57,393 bases of DNA. Origin: Actinomycetes bacterium. GTDB lineage: Bacteria; Actinomycetota; Acidimicrobiia; Acidimicrobiales; Acidimicrobiaceae. The DNA lies in contig JAJZLS010000015.1 of the NCBI GenBank assembly GCA_021803345.1, positions 1 through 57,393 of the forward strand, in the 5' to 3' direction. Shown here one piece after another: positions 8,596 to 17,074 of this stretch. Both the position numbers and the translations under genes were made by a program. The notes under the pieces were generated by a model, which was not told the DNA's origin, ran no database searches, and saw only the letters and a program-made list of their open reading frames with translations. How positions within the stretch are numbered: the stretch's first letter is position 1; the number at the start of each line of letters is the position of its first letter.

Positions 8596-9342
8596 TTATT
8601 TATCGAATCCAGATCGCTTAAGCTTGGCGAGGTAGTATCTCCATCCACCAAAATCATTGAACTTTCCACCAAGATCAGGAAGCATTTCAAAATCTTCTTT
8701 TGGAATAGCAACGGTCTTGCCTCCTGCCTGTGCAACTTCAAGCGTAATCTTTGCCAAAGTATTTATGTGAAGCGCTCGTAGCAGGGTCTGCTCCACGCTT
8801 TCGCCGGTTACTGTAATGCCGTGGCCTTTGAGAACACAAGCCTTATGGTTGCCGAGTGAAGCAAGCATTTCGCCAGCCAATTCCTTGGTCGAGATCAAAA
8901 CCGACCGCTGATGTACTGGAATCCCCTCTGCAGCCAACTGGGCGGCGGGGATATTGAATGCCCCAAAACATGGCAGCAATTCCAGATCCGAGAGAGCCGC
9001 TACTAGGACTGCAGGTGGATGCGCATGAAGCACCACCTTGACTTCTGGACGATTTCTAAGAGTTTCGCCATGCAGCGGGAGTTCGCGTGGCCGCTCGAAT
9101 CCGCGATCCTCCTCGGCGAGGTTGCCGTCAAAGTCAAATAAACAGACTTCCTCCGGTGTAGCTAAAAATAGTCCGCAGTCTTCAGGCCCACGGCTTCTTA
9201 TCAGCATCCGATTATCGCCAACCCTCATGGAAATGTGGCCCAGGGTACCTTCAACGATACCTTCCATGCCCATGATTCGACATGCTGTTGCTATCTTCTG
9301 ACGCTCCTCTAAAAAACCCAAATCTACGATCTGCGAAGTCAT
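8596..9342 (-). CDS. class II aldolase/adducin family protein in the pca operon (copy 1)
   Basis: A 248-residue paralogue of the following gene, with the same metal histidines (LHAHPPAVL and LKGHGITVTG) and catalytic-region glutamate. I chose ATG 9342 because GGAAAGGTAGA lies at proper distance; the longer GTG 9363 form would almost abut the pcaL stop. It sits immediately after pcaL, so it should be co-transcribed with the protocatechuate genes. The class II aldolase-fold decarboxylases that act on 3,4-dihydroxyphthalate yield protocatechuate directly, which would make this gene a feeder step. A retro-aldol lyase for a ring-cleavage product is the alternative. The two copies may form a heteromer or have different substrates. 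Confidence 0.8.
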   Translation of the reverse strand: MTSQIVDLGFLEERQKIATACRIMGMEGIVEGTLGHISMRVGDNRMLIRSRGPEDCGLFLATPEEVCLFDFDGNLAEEDRGFERPRELPLHGETLRNRPEVKVVLHAHPPAVLVAALSDLELLPCFGAFNIPAAQLAAEGIPVHQRSVLISTKELAGEMLASLGNHKACVLKGHGITVTGESVEQTLLRALHINTLAKITLEVAQAGGKTVAIPKEDFEMLPDLGGKFNDFGGWRYYLAKLKRSGFDK

Positions 9343-9366
9343 TTCATCTACCTTTCCGAGCACTGG

Positions 9367-10518
9367 CTATTCCAGTGACTTCAAAATCTCATTAGCTTTG
9401 GCAAAGGCTGAATTTGCAGCTGGGACTCCTGCGTATATACCGCACTGCATCAGGACTTCCATAATCTCCTCTTTGCTTAACCCATTTCCCAGGGCTGCCG
9501 GAATATGAAAAGAAAATTCGTTCAAGTGACCCATTGCCACGAGAACGGAAAGGGTTACAATGCTTCTGGATCTTCTATCCAAACCTGGACGGGTCCAAAT
9601 CTCTCCCCACGCATATCTGGAGATAAAATCCTGAAAAGGAGATGTGAATGCAGTTTTATTTTCAATCGCCCTGCCAACATGCTCCGCTCCAAGAACTTCT
9701 GTCCTTACCTTCATCCCCCTTACCCTTTGTGAACCGATCAGGTGTTCAAGGGTGGCATCGACAAATCTATCCGGCTGTTCAATGTTCGCAAGATGAGATG
9801 CCCCTGGTATTACAACGAGCCCAGAATCTGGTATCTGCCCGAAGAGCTCCATCGCCACGGATGGGGGAGTGGCTGGATCTTCTGCCCCGGCGATAATCAG
9901 AGTAGGCGCTTGAATTTGGCTTAACTGATCTCTAAGGTCAGCATTGCCAAGTGCTTGGCATAGTGCCGCATATCCTTGACTGGTGCACGAAGAAAGCATG
10001 GTTTTAAGTAGAGATTTTGCTTTGGGATTACGACTGTCAACTTGCGGGGTGAACCACCTTCCGAGTAATGAATCATAAAGTGACGATGGCCCGTTTGCTG
10101 TAACAACGTCAGCCCTGGAAACCCAAAATTCTTTTGGTGCAAAGTTTGCAGACGTGCATGCGGCAACCACCCGATTTATCCTTTGCGCCGCATTGATTGC
10201 CAACCACATGGCAATCATCCCACCGAGTGACACTCCACAGACAGATGCAGACTCAATATCTAATGCATCTAATATTGACAGGGCGTCTTGACCGAGGTCG
10301 TCAATAGAGTAAGGTCCGTCCGGACTGGAAGTTCCACCGTGACCTCTCTGGTCATAACGTATTGTTAGAAAGTGACCAGAAAAATTATCAATTTGTCCGT
10401 CCCACATCTCAAGAGTGGTACTTAGTGAATTAATAAGCAGCAGCGCAGGCGCCTTTTCCGGGCCGTCAATCCGAACCCGAAACTTTACGCCATTTACTTC
10501 AATCTGCCTCTCCTGCAT
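9367..10518 (-). CDS. pcaL: 3-oxoadipate enol-lactonase / 4-carboxymuconolactone decarboxylase fusion
   Basis: One polypeptide of 383 residues joins two consecutive steps of the 3-oxoadipate pathway. The N-terminal 260 residues are an alpha/beta hydrolase (PcaD): nucleophile serine in CGVSLGGMIA, aspartate region IIAGAEDPATP, histidine in PGASHLANIEQPD. Residues from about 270 are a carboxymuconolactone decarboxylase domain (PcaC) with WTRPGLDRRSRSIVTLSVL and the helix LNEFSFHIPAALGNG. The fusion is usual in actinobacteria such as Streptomyces and Rhodococcus. The longest ORF would start at 10578 inside pcaB; ATG 10518, two bases after the pcaB stop, matches the true enzyme N-terminus and indicates translational coupling. 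Confidence 0.93.
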   Translation of the reverse strand: MQERQIEVNGVKFRVRIDGPEKAPALLLINSLSTTLEMWDGQIDNFSGHFLTIRYDQRGHGGTSSPDGPYSIDDLGQDALSILDALDIESASVCGVSLGGMIAMWLAINAAQRINRVVAACTSANFAPKEFWVSRADVVTANGPSSLYDSLLGRWFTPQVDSRNPKAKSLLKTMLSSCTSQGYAALCQALGNADLRDQLSQIQAPTLIIAGAEDPATPPSVAMELFGQIPDSGLVVIPGASHLANIEQPDRFVDATLEHLIGSQRVRGMKVRTEVLGAEHVGRAIENKTAFTSPFQDFISRYAWGEIWTRPGLDRRSRSIVTLSVLVAMGHLNEFSFHIPAALGNGLSKEEIMEVLMQCGIYAGVPAANSAFAKANEILKSLE

Positions 10519-10520
10519 AA

Positions 10521-11903
10521 TTAGTCCATGTTCCTGTCTCCGGAAGGTACCTTCCAGGTATTTTGAATTTCCTGCCAATGGTCCAAAGTCCGATCGATGA
10601 ACTCCCTATAAGAGCCTAAATAGCTAAAAGGATCAAATAGCTCCTGCACTTGATCAGAATTGAAACTCTCTCTAAATGCCTCTACCTTTTGCAATTCATC
10701 TGACAGCGGGGTCCCATTCAGCGCACTTTGGATTGTGGCTTCACGAATAATATCATAAGCTTCAGTGCGTCCAAGGAGACGCGTCATTGCCTGAAGCACC
10801 CTCTCAGACATTACATTTCCGCGGCTAAGTTCGAGGTTATCTAACATTTTTGATTCGTTGACAAAAAGGTTATCCACCATTGTCAACGACCTGCTGACTG
10901 CACCACCGCAAAGCTGGAGAAGCTCCTGAATCGACTGCCATTCTGCCTGCCACTCTCCAGCACCCCGCTCGTTTTCCGCTATCAGACAACCATATAGTGT
11001 GACAAGCAACCCCTGCGCCCTTCTAAAGCCCGCGTTTACCACTATCGAACCTACAGGATTTACTTTCTGTGGCATGGCGGAGGACCCTCCGCCAGCTCCA
11101 AGGGATTCGGCAAGTTCCCCAATTTCCGCCTGGCTAGCAAGAGCAATATCGTTTGCCATTTTAGCCAAGGTTCCGTTAACCATCACAAGCGCGCTACCCA
11201 GTTCGACCATACGTTGGCGTTGTGAGTGCCAAGGAATGCGAGCGGGATTCAATCCCAGATCATCAGCCACAAGCATAACCACATCCGTACCAGCATTTTC
11301 AAATGCAGCCAGCGTTCCTCCAGCCCCACCTATTTGGACTGCCAGTCTTTCCGTATAGATCCTCTCCAGTCCCAAAGTCGAATCCAGAATCCCACTTAGC
11401 CAGACCGCTGATTTCAAACCAAAAGTATAGGGGAGTGCGTGCTGCATCAAAGTCCGGCCTACCATGATTGTGTCCCGGTGCCTTTCCGCCAAAGCGGCAA
11501 GATCCGAGCAGAGCTCGAAAAGTTTGTTCAGGATCACCTGAAGAGACTCTTTAGCAACCAGCATGGTGGCAGTGTCCAGAATATCCTGGCTGGTTGCCCC
11601 ATAATGTATCCATGGCATTGCCTCTTTGGGGAGTTTTGCTGTCAGCATCCGCACTAGAGGTATAACCGGAGTTGCTGACGATCTCGCTGCGCGGCCCATT
11701 TCCGTGGGATCCAGGTTATGCGAACTAGCAAGCAAAGAAATCGCTTCAGCGGCGGAAGCCGGAATCAAACCCAGTCTGGCCTGAGCTTGGGATAACGAAC
11801 ACTCAACTTCCACCATTTTCTGGACCCAATTGGCTGCTGAAGTAACACGAGCTATCTCGTCGGATACGAGGACAGGCTCAAATAGACCTTCCGGATCTGC
11901 CAT
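10521..11903 (-). CDS. pcaB: 3-carboxy-cis,cis-muconate cycloisomerase
   Basis: A 460-residue member of the fumarase/aspartase superfamily. It converts 3-carboxy-cis,cis-muconate, the product of protocatechuate 3,4-dioxygenase, to 4-carboxymuconolactone. The family signature GGSSAMPQKVNPVGS is at about residues 268-282, containing the catalytic serine loop; other conserved stretches are HYGATSQDILDTA and GRTLMQHALP. Length matches bacterial PcaB (about 450). The gene lies between pcaG and pcaL and is coupled to pcaL by a two-base gap. The ATG at 11903 is supported by the N-terminus GLFEPVLVSDE, typical of PcaB. Confidence 0.95.
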   Translation of the reverse strand: MADPEGLFEPVLVSDEIARVTSAANWVQKMVEVECSLSQAQARLGLIPASAAEAISLLASSHNLDPTEMGRAARSSATPVIPLVRMLTAKLPKEAMPWIHYGATSQDILDTATMLVAKESLQVILNKLFELCSDLAALAERHRDTIMVGRTLMQHALPYTFGLKSAVWLSGILDSTLGLERIYTERLAVQIGGAGGTLAAFENAGTDVVMLVADDLGLNPARIPWHSQRQRMVELGSALVMVNGTLAKMANDIALASQAEIGELAESLGAGGGSSAMPQKVNPVGSIVVNAGFRRAQGLLVTLYGCLIAENERGAGEWQAEWQSIQELLQLCGGAVSRSLTMVDNLFVNESKMLDNLELSRGNVMSERVLQAMTRLLGRTEAYDIIREATIQSALNGTPLSDELQKVEAFRESFNSDQVQELFDPFSYLGSYREFIDRTLDHWQEIQNTWKVPSGDRNMD

Positions 11904-11943
11904 ATGCCTTGATATCCCCCTAAAGCTAATTAATAATTACTAA

Positions 11944-12513
11944 TTAGACGCCAAACTGGATAAACTGTGTCTCCGGTCCTAAATCGGAATCCTGAAGCCT
12001 GACGTCAAACCGATATTTCCCACCAGACTCAGAAACAGCTATAAGAGTATTTTTTGCCTTCGGATCATCAATCACATTAAGCAACGGATCTTTGCTATTC
12101 GCCTCTGCCTCGTCGCTAAAATAGATCCGGCTAAACGCTGGCTTTAAAAGACCTCGGGCAAATACGACAACCGCAATATGAGGTGCCTGCAGTTCGCCGT
12201 TTGCTGCCACTACTGCACCAGGTTTAATGGTGCGAATTTCATAGCCACCATTATCATCGGTAAGCCTGCGCGCAAAGCCGCTCCACGACCCGGCGCATTC
12301 AGGTGGAAATTTGCCATTTTCATCTGCCTGAAAGACTTCAATCATCGCATCCGGTACGGGGTTTCCGCCGCCATCGTATACCACCCCATGCACAACTATT
12401 GCATTGGGATGTCCTTCTTCAACTAACTGCTCAGTCGCGATCCAATCCATGCCGAACCGAAAAAACGGACCAATCGTTTGAGAGGGAGTAACTTTTAGTT
12501 CGCTATTGCTCAT
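11944..12513 (-). CDS. pcaG: protocatechuate 3,4-dioxygenase alpha subunit
   Basis: A 189-residue intradiol dioxygenase alpha chain. It begins with the typical TPSQTIGPFFRFG segment and carries the beta-sandwich core VVYDGGGNPVPDAMIEVFQADENGKF. Like other alpha chains it lacks the four iron ligands, which are in PcaH, and completes the active site from the neighbouring subunit. Its ATG overlaps the pcaH stop as ATGA, so the two chains are translated together and presumably assemble as an (alpha beta)n complex in the cytoplasm. Length and overlap are standard for the family. Confidence 0.95.
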   Translation of the reverse strand: MSNSELKVTPSQTIGPFFRFGMDWIATEQLVEEGHPNAIVVHGVVYDGGGNPVPDAMIEVFQADENGKFPPECAGSWSGFARRLTDDNGGYEIRTIKPGAVVAANGELQAPHIAVVVFARGLLKPAFSRIYFSDEAEANSKDPLLNVIDDPKAKNTLIAVSESGGKYRFDVRLQDSDLGPETQFIQFGV

Positions 12514-13208
12514 TTTGCCTCCGGGGTAGGATTGGGTCCACCAAGTACGATATCCCAGCGATAACCTAGTGCTATGCCTGAAATTGTAAGATCCCAGTCA
12601 AAATCCGAGATCAATCTAGCCAAAACCTTCTTGTCCCTTATAGAATTGGCAATTGGATCTGAATCCATCGTCGGATCCCCAGGGAAATACATCTGAGTAA
12701 TCAGCCGTTGATCAAACGCCGTGCCAAAAAGTGAAAAATGGATATGAGCGGGACGCCATGCGTTCGGATGGTTTCCCCAGGGATACGCTGCCGGTTTGAT
12801 GGTTGTAAAACGATAAACGCCATTGCTGTCTGTGAGAGTCCTTCCTCCACCAGTGAAGTTAGGATCTAACGGAGCATCGTGGTCATCAAGCTTATGGGCA
12901 TACCGGCCAGCTGAATTGGCCTGCCAAATCTCAATCAATTGATTGGCAATTGGCTTTCCCCTCGAATCAAGCAGTCTTCCAGAAACAATTATCTTTTCTC
13001 CAATTGGCTGCCCCTGATGCTGGGCCGTAAGATCATTATCGTTTGGTCCAATCCGTGACTCTCCGAATACCGGAGCGTGAAGTTCCGTATCCCCAGGCCT
13101 TATTATCAGAGGATTTCTATTTGGACCCCTGAGTCCTGTGCTTTGATAACCCGGAAAGTGATACGGGGGATCAACACTCTCCAGGGGCTGTCCAAGGATG
13201 CTACCCAT
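12510..13208 (-). CDS. pcaH: protocatechuate 3,4-dioxygenase beta subunit
   Basis: The iron-bearing chain of protocatechuate 3,4-dioxygenase, which opens the protocatechuate ring between the hydroxyls to give 3-carboxy-cis,cis-muconate. The four non-haem Fe(III) ligands are visible: a tyrosine in SAGRYAHK, a tyrosine in AAYPWGNH, and two histidines in RPAHIHFSLFG. I chose ATG 13208 (232 residues) instead of 13229 because AAGGAGACTGAA is an excellent ribosome-binding site before it. It lies 30 bases after pcaJ and overlaps pcaG by four bases. Confidence 0.95.
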   Translation of the reverse strand: MGSILGQPLESVDPPYHFPGYQSTGLRGPNRNPLIIRPGDTELHAPVFGESRIGPNDNDLTAQHQGQPIGEKIIVSGRLLDSRGKPIANQLIEIWQANSAGRYAHKLDDHDAPLDPNFTGGGRTLTDSNGVYRFTTIKPAAYPWGNHPNAWRPAHIHFSLFGTAFDQRLITQMYFPGDPTMDSDPIANSIRDKKVLARLISDFDWDLTISGIALGYRWDIVLGGPNPTPEAK

Positions 13209-13237
13209 TTCAGTCTCCTTTTCAAACAATTATCTAC

Positions 13238-14002
13238 CTATTTCCCAGCTGACTTCAGCGATCTAATTGCTTCCAGTTCCTCTTTACTGGGAGGTTCAGT
13301 AACTTTTATTTCCTCTGCAACTCTAAGGTCCCAGCCAGTCTTATTTTTTACAACTGTAGCAATTTCAACATTTGGATGCACTTGAGTCAGCACTAGCTCC
13401 TTCGTGAAAGGATCGGGCTCCAAAATACCAAGATCAGTTATCACTATGCTCGGACCCCCACCCCTCAAACCCAGCTTAGCCCGATCTTGTGCTCCGCTAC
13501 CGTACCCAACCGATGTGATAAATGGAATCTGGTCGACAAATGATTTGGTGGACTGGCGCAACATTATTATCACGTCCTTACAAGCGCCAGCTATTTCTGG
13601 CGCACCTCCCGCACCCGGCAGCCGCACTTTTGGAGTTTTGTAGTCTCCTATCACAGTGGAATTCAGGTTCGCGAATTTATCAATTTGAGCCGCACCCAAA
13701 AATCCGACATCGATTCTTCCCGGCTGCAATAGATAATTGAAAATCTCCGGCACCGAAACCACTGCGTCTGCCGTTTCGGCTAATTCGCCATCACCAATCG
13801 AAAGTGGAAGCACTGTCGGCTTTGCCCCAAGAGTGCCACTTTCATATATCATTGTCAGGTTTGGGGCATGAAGCCTTCGGGCCAGGTTGGCTGCTTTGGA
13901 CGGCAACCCAATACCAATAAAACAAACTTGACCATCTTTGAGCTGCCGGGCTGCCGCGATCGACATCATCTCGTCGCTGGTGTATTGCAATTGTTCTACC
14001 AT
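13238..14002 (-). CDS. pcaJ: 3-oxoadipate CoA-transferase beta subunit (GctB/CatJ-like)
   Basis: A 254-residue class I CoA-transferase beta chain that, with PcaI, moves CoA from succinyl-CoA to 3-oxoadipate. The catalytic glutamate is in the motif IYESGTLG near residue 55, and VRLPGAGGAPEIA follows near 128. The larger size and motif spacing match the glutaconate CoA-transferase-like type (CatIJ of chloroaromatic degraders) rather than the short classical PcaJ. The IpdAB-type ring hydrolases of steroid degradation are in the same superfamily, but the pca context decides for 3-oxoadipate. ATG 14002 is preceded by AAAGGATTCC. The gap from pcaI is 40 bases. Confidence 0.87.
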   Translation of the reverse strand: MVEQLQYTSDEMMSIAAARQLKDGQVCFIGIGLPSKAANLARRLHAPNLTMIYESGTLGAKPTVLPLSIGDGELAETADAVVSVPEIFNYLLQPGRIDVGFLGAAQIDKFANLNSTVIGDYKTPKVRLPGAGGAPEIAGACKDVIIMLRQSTKSFVDQIPFITSVGYGSGAQDRAKLGLRGGGPSIVITDLGILEPDPFTKELVLTQVHPNVEIATVVKNKTGWDLRVAEEIKVTEPPSKEELEAIRSLKSAGK

Positions 14003-14042
14003 TGGAATCCTTTAGCTTCTACTGTGCTGCAATTATCCATGC

Positions 14043-14855
14043 TTACCCATCGCCCTTTAACACATTTTGCTCAATCCAGGCCAGGAATCTATCTTTGTCT
14101 CTGCTGATTTCATCCCATGCAATATAAAAATCGTTATCCCGTTGGTAGTAGCCGGCAGCGTAGGAGGGCTTCGAGCCACCAGGAACTTCAGCTACCGCGG
14201 TTACCAACCAGCTGGGAAGAACAACGTCTCCAGGATGCGGTTTTAATTCGTCAACAATTTCCTCAACCGTTACTAAAGACTTCTTACCTGAGAGAACCGC
14301 CTCTTTTTGAATACCGGTGATTCCCCAAAGCTGTACGTTGCCCTTGCGATCGGCCCTCTGAGCATGTATAACCGATAGATCCGGATTGACGGCAGCTACG
14401 GCAACTAATTCCTCTCCGGTGAAAGGACAGGTTATCGGAGCCACAGTAGGGGAGTATTTCTCAAGCCCGGTTCCCTTATAACCTCGCATTACCGCAAATG
14501 GAAGACCGGAAGCTCCAGCTACGAACCTGTTTGTGAGCCCGGCGTGAGAATGCTCATCGATTTCAAGCTTAGATGGCCAACCATTTTCGATAGCGTCTCG
14601 AAATCTGTGCAAAGAACCGACTCCGGGATTGCCGCCCCAGGAAAAAACCAGCTTAGATACGCATCCCATACCTATCAGCTGGTCGCAAATCAAATCAGGG
14701 GTTAGTCTGACGACGGTTAGATTCTTAAAACCCTGCCTAATTATTTCATGTCCGGCAGCCATTGGGATCAGGTGCGTGAACCCCTCCAGAGCTACCGTGT
14801 CGCCATTATTTAAAAGGGTTCTGATACCCTCCTGCAGTGATACGATCTCTGCCAT
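14043..14855 (-). CDS. pcaI: 3-oxoadipate CoA-transferase alpha subunit (GctA/CatI-like)
   Basis: First gene of the leftward pca operon. The 270-residue alpha chain has the CoA-binding N-terminal domain with NNGDTVALEGFTHLIPMAAGHEIIRQ and a GNPGVGSLHRFRDAIENGWP segment characteristic of the GctA/CatI/IpdA group. It pairs with PcaJ. A good ribosome-binding site, AAGGTGGGTGA, precedes ATG 14855. The long divergent region to pcaF lies upstream, so this gene marks the operon promoter. Confidence 0.87.
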   Translation of the reverse strand: MAEIVSLQEGIRTLLNNGDTVALEGFTHLIPMAAGHEIIRQGFKNLTVVRLTPDLICDQLIGMGCVSKLVFSWGGNPGVGSLHRFRDAIENGWPSKLEIDEHSHAGLTNRFVAGASGLPFAVMRGYKGTGLEKYSPTVAPITCPFTGEELVAVAAVNPDLSVIHAQRADRKGNVQLWGITGIQKEAVLSGKKSLVTVEEIVDELKPHPGDVVLPSWLVTAVAEVPGGSKPSYAAGYYQRDNDFYIAWDEISRDKDRFLAWIEQNVLKGDG

Positions 14856-15177
14856 TCACCCACCTTATGACATCATTGTTTCAATTTATAAAATTTATGC
14901 TAAGTGCTCTACTGTACAGATAATTATTCCGCAACACGAAGCTCAACAGATCTTATAAACTTGGGACGACCCTTAAGATAATTCCTGGCAATAAAATTGT
15001 CAATCTTGGGCCTTCTTTTGCCCAAGGGTGCAAACTTCCAGTTCGCACCTCAAAGAGCATCAAATTGTCAAATCGACATTCAGGATCGAAATCGAATTCG
15101 CCAAGTCAAAAATCCACAAGTAAGATATCTCTCTGATACGAGAGCCTCTAAGCATCCTAGAAATGTGAGGAACCACA
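14856..15177. promoter_or_regulatory. divergent pcaI/pcaF control region with paired dyads
   Basis: This 322-base region separates the leftward pcaIJHGBL operon from the rightward pcaF. Two inverted repeats lie back to back: CTTGGGC at 15005-15011 with GCCCAAG at 15020-15026, and GGTGC at 15027-15031 with GCACC at 15045-15049, the latter extended inward by AACT/AGTT with one mismatch. Both sit between two copies of AAATTGTCAA (14994-15003 and 15062-15071). The pcaF ribosome-binding site GTGAGGAA lies just before ATG 15178. This looks like an operator array or structured leader; no pca-type IclR or MarR regulator gene is next to it. Confidence 0.55.
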
Positions 15178-16392
15178 ATGAGAGACGCTGTTATATGCAT
15201 GCCACTGCGAACCCCGGTAGGAAGATTTGGGGGAATATTAAGCTCGGTTAGCGTCGAAGACCTGTCTGCAGCAGTCATTGCTGGACTCGTGCAGAGAACG
15301 AAAATCAGTGCTAGTGATATCGACGATATTGTCTTTGGACAAGGTTATCCCAATGGTGAGGCTCCAGCCCTCGGAAGAGTGGCGGCTTTAAACGCTGGCC
15401 TGGGAATAGGAGTTCCGGGATTCCAGCTGGATCGACGTTGTGGTTCGGGACTTCAAGCAGTCATCATCGCGGCGATGGAGGTACAAACCGGAGCTGCGGA
15501 ACTTGTAATTGCCGGAGGTGCAGATTCGATGTCCCAGGCTGAGCATTATGCGCTGGGATTGCGAAAAGGGATCAAAGGTGAGTCGTTGTCACTCCATGAC
15601 CGTCTTGCTAGGTCACGGATCGCAGCTGGCGGGAAAAATTATCCAGTCCCCGGTGGGATGATTGAAACTGCAGAAAATCTGCGGCGTGAATATTCCATCT
15701 CTAGACAGGCGCAGGATGAACTGGCCTATCATTCGCACATGAGAGCGGTTGCGGCTCAGAAAGACGGAAAATTCGCAAATGAAATTGTTCCAATACCTGT
15801 AGAACAGTCTAAAGGTGAGCCTATCCTTGTTGAGGTTGATGAGCATCCGAGAGCTGACACCTCAGTCGAACAACTTGCCAAACTTCGGCCAATACGAGGA
15901 CAGATAGATCCTGAGGCAACTGTGACAGCTGGAAATTCCAGTGGCCAGAACGACGCGGCGGCAGCCTGCATCGTTACCACACCCGAAAGAGCCGAGAAAC
16001 TCGGACTAAACCCAATCGCAAGGCTTGTTTCATGGGGAGTGTCCGGCGTCGAACCGGCAAGAATGGGAATAGGACCGGTTCCTGCCACTGCCAAAGCACT
16101 CAAACTTGCGGGTTTAGAGCTGAAAGACATGGATCTAATCGAGATAAACGAAGCATTTGCCGCACAGGTTTTAGCAGTCCAGAAAGAATGGAACTTTTCC
16201 GAGAGCGACCTTGAGCGAACCAACGTAAACGGTTCAGGAATTTCCCTGGGTCACCCAATCGGAGCCACAGGAGGCAGGATCCTGGCAACAATGCTCAATG
16301 AGATGGTACGCAGAAATTCCAGATATGGTCTCGAGACAATGTGCATCGGCGGCGGGCAGGGAATAGCCGCCGTATTTGAAAGCGTTTTGTGA
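15178..16392 (+). CDS. pcaF: 3-oxoadipyl-CoA/acetyl-CoA thiolase
   Basis: A 404-residue thiolase that performs the last step of the 3-oxoadipate pathway, splitting 3-oxoadipyl-CoA with CoA into succinyl-CoA and acetyl-CoA. The nucleophilic cysteine is in LDRRCGSGLQAV near residue 90. The C-terminal active-site pair is the histidine in GSGISLGHPIGATGGR and the cysteine in MCIGGGQGIA. Length is standard. Placement divergent from pcaIJ supports PcaF over a general acetyl-CoA acetyltransferase, although sequence alone cannot separate the two fully. Confidence 0.88.
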   Translation: MRDAVICMPLRTPVGRFGGILSSVSVEDLSAAVIAGLVQRTKISASDIDDIVFGQGYPNGEAPALGRVAALNAGLGIGVPGFQLDRRCGSGLQAVIIAAMEVQTGAAELVIAGGADSMSQAEHYALGLRKGIKGESLSLHDRLARSRIAAGGKNYPVPGGMIETAENLRREYSISRQAQDELAYHSHMRAVAAQKDGKFANEIVPIPVEQSKGEPILVEVDEHPRADTSVEQLAKLRPIRGQIDPEATVTAGNSSGQNDAAAACIVTTPERAEKLGLNPIARLVSWGVSGVEPARMGIGPVPATAKALKLAGLELKDMDLIEINEAFAAQVLAVQKEWNFSESDLERTNVNGSGISLGHPIGATGGRILATMLNEMVRRNSRYGLETMCIGGGQGIAAVFESVL

Positions 16393-17074
16393 CCTAAAGC
16401 ACATATTCAACCACACTTAGCCACAATTTAGTCATTATCTCATCCAAAGTGAGTTTCTTCACGAAATTGACAAGCTAGGAGACCTGTTTTGTGACAATTT
16501 TCTCGATTATTAGTACCAAGTGACGGAATACATTTCTGCAAAGTAGATACAATGTCAATGCGTACGATAATGAAACGCTTATAGTAACAGGCTAATCCAA
16601 TCGATAGAAAATTGTTGAGGGGGAGTATTTAGACCAAAAAAATAGGGCATGCTCACTAGTTACCAGAAAGTGACAATTGGGTGAGGGTTATTAGTATTAG
16701 CACAATCTTTTTTATAAACGATTGAAAAATACAATAATTAATTACACCGTATACCAAGGAGAGGAACCGATCAGATTGTTTGGCGCCATTTGTGCAAAGG
16801 AATCAGGCTTGGTGAATTCAAGTTCGCTCACGTAAAAGGTAATCTCGTTATAGATGGGCTGAGTGCAATATTTACATAAGTAAGGTTGGGATAACCTCAC
16901 AATTTTGTTTGAAAGTTCTTGTTGCTGGAAATACCAGTTCCTAAGGCGGTCTTACGCCCGCTTGTAGAGTTCGCAATCCAAAAACGAGCTTTGAAACTCA
17001 TTAATTGCAATGGTGGAAATCGATGGGGTAATTGCTGACAAACCCCGCAAATGGAGTGATTTGGGGATGAAAGC
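16393..17074. promoter_or_regulatory. 682-base region upstream of the LivHMG transporter
   Basis: No supported ORF. The region is AT-rich and contains TTGACA-like boxes (near 16466), repeated TGACAATT words (near 16492 and 16671) and small dyads such as GGTT-N5-AACC near 16884 and GGCG-N6-CGCC near 16945. GGGGATGAAAGC precedes GTG 17075. A substrate-binding protein gene might be expected here, and none is present; the only livK-like sequence in the window is the pseudogene at 56 kb. The length suggests a regulated promoter, but I could not fix its elements. Confidence 0.4.

Noticed and set aside
15756-16223. 155-codon minus-strand frame
   Set aside because: Antisense to the thiolase active-site region.
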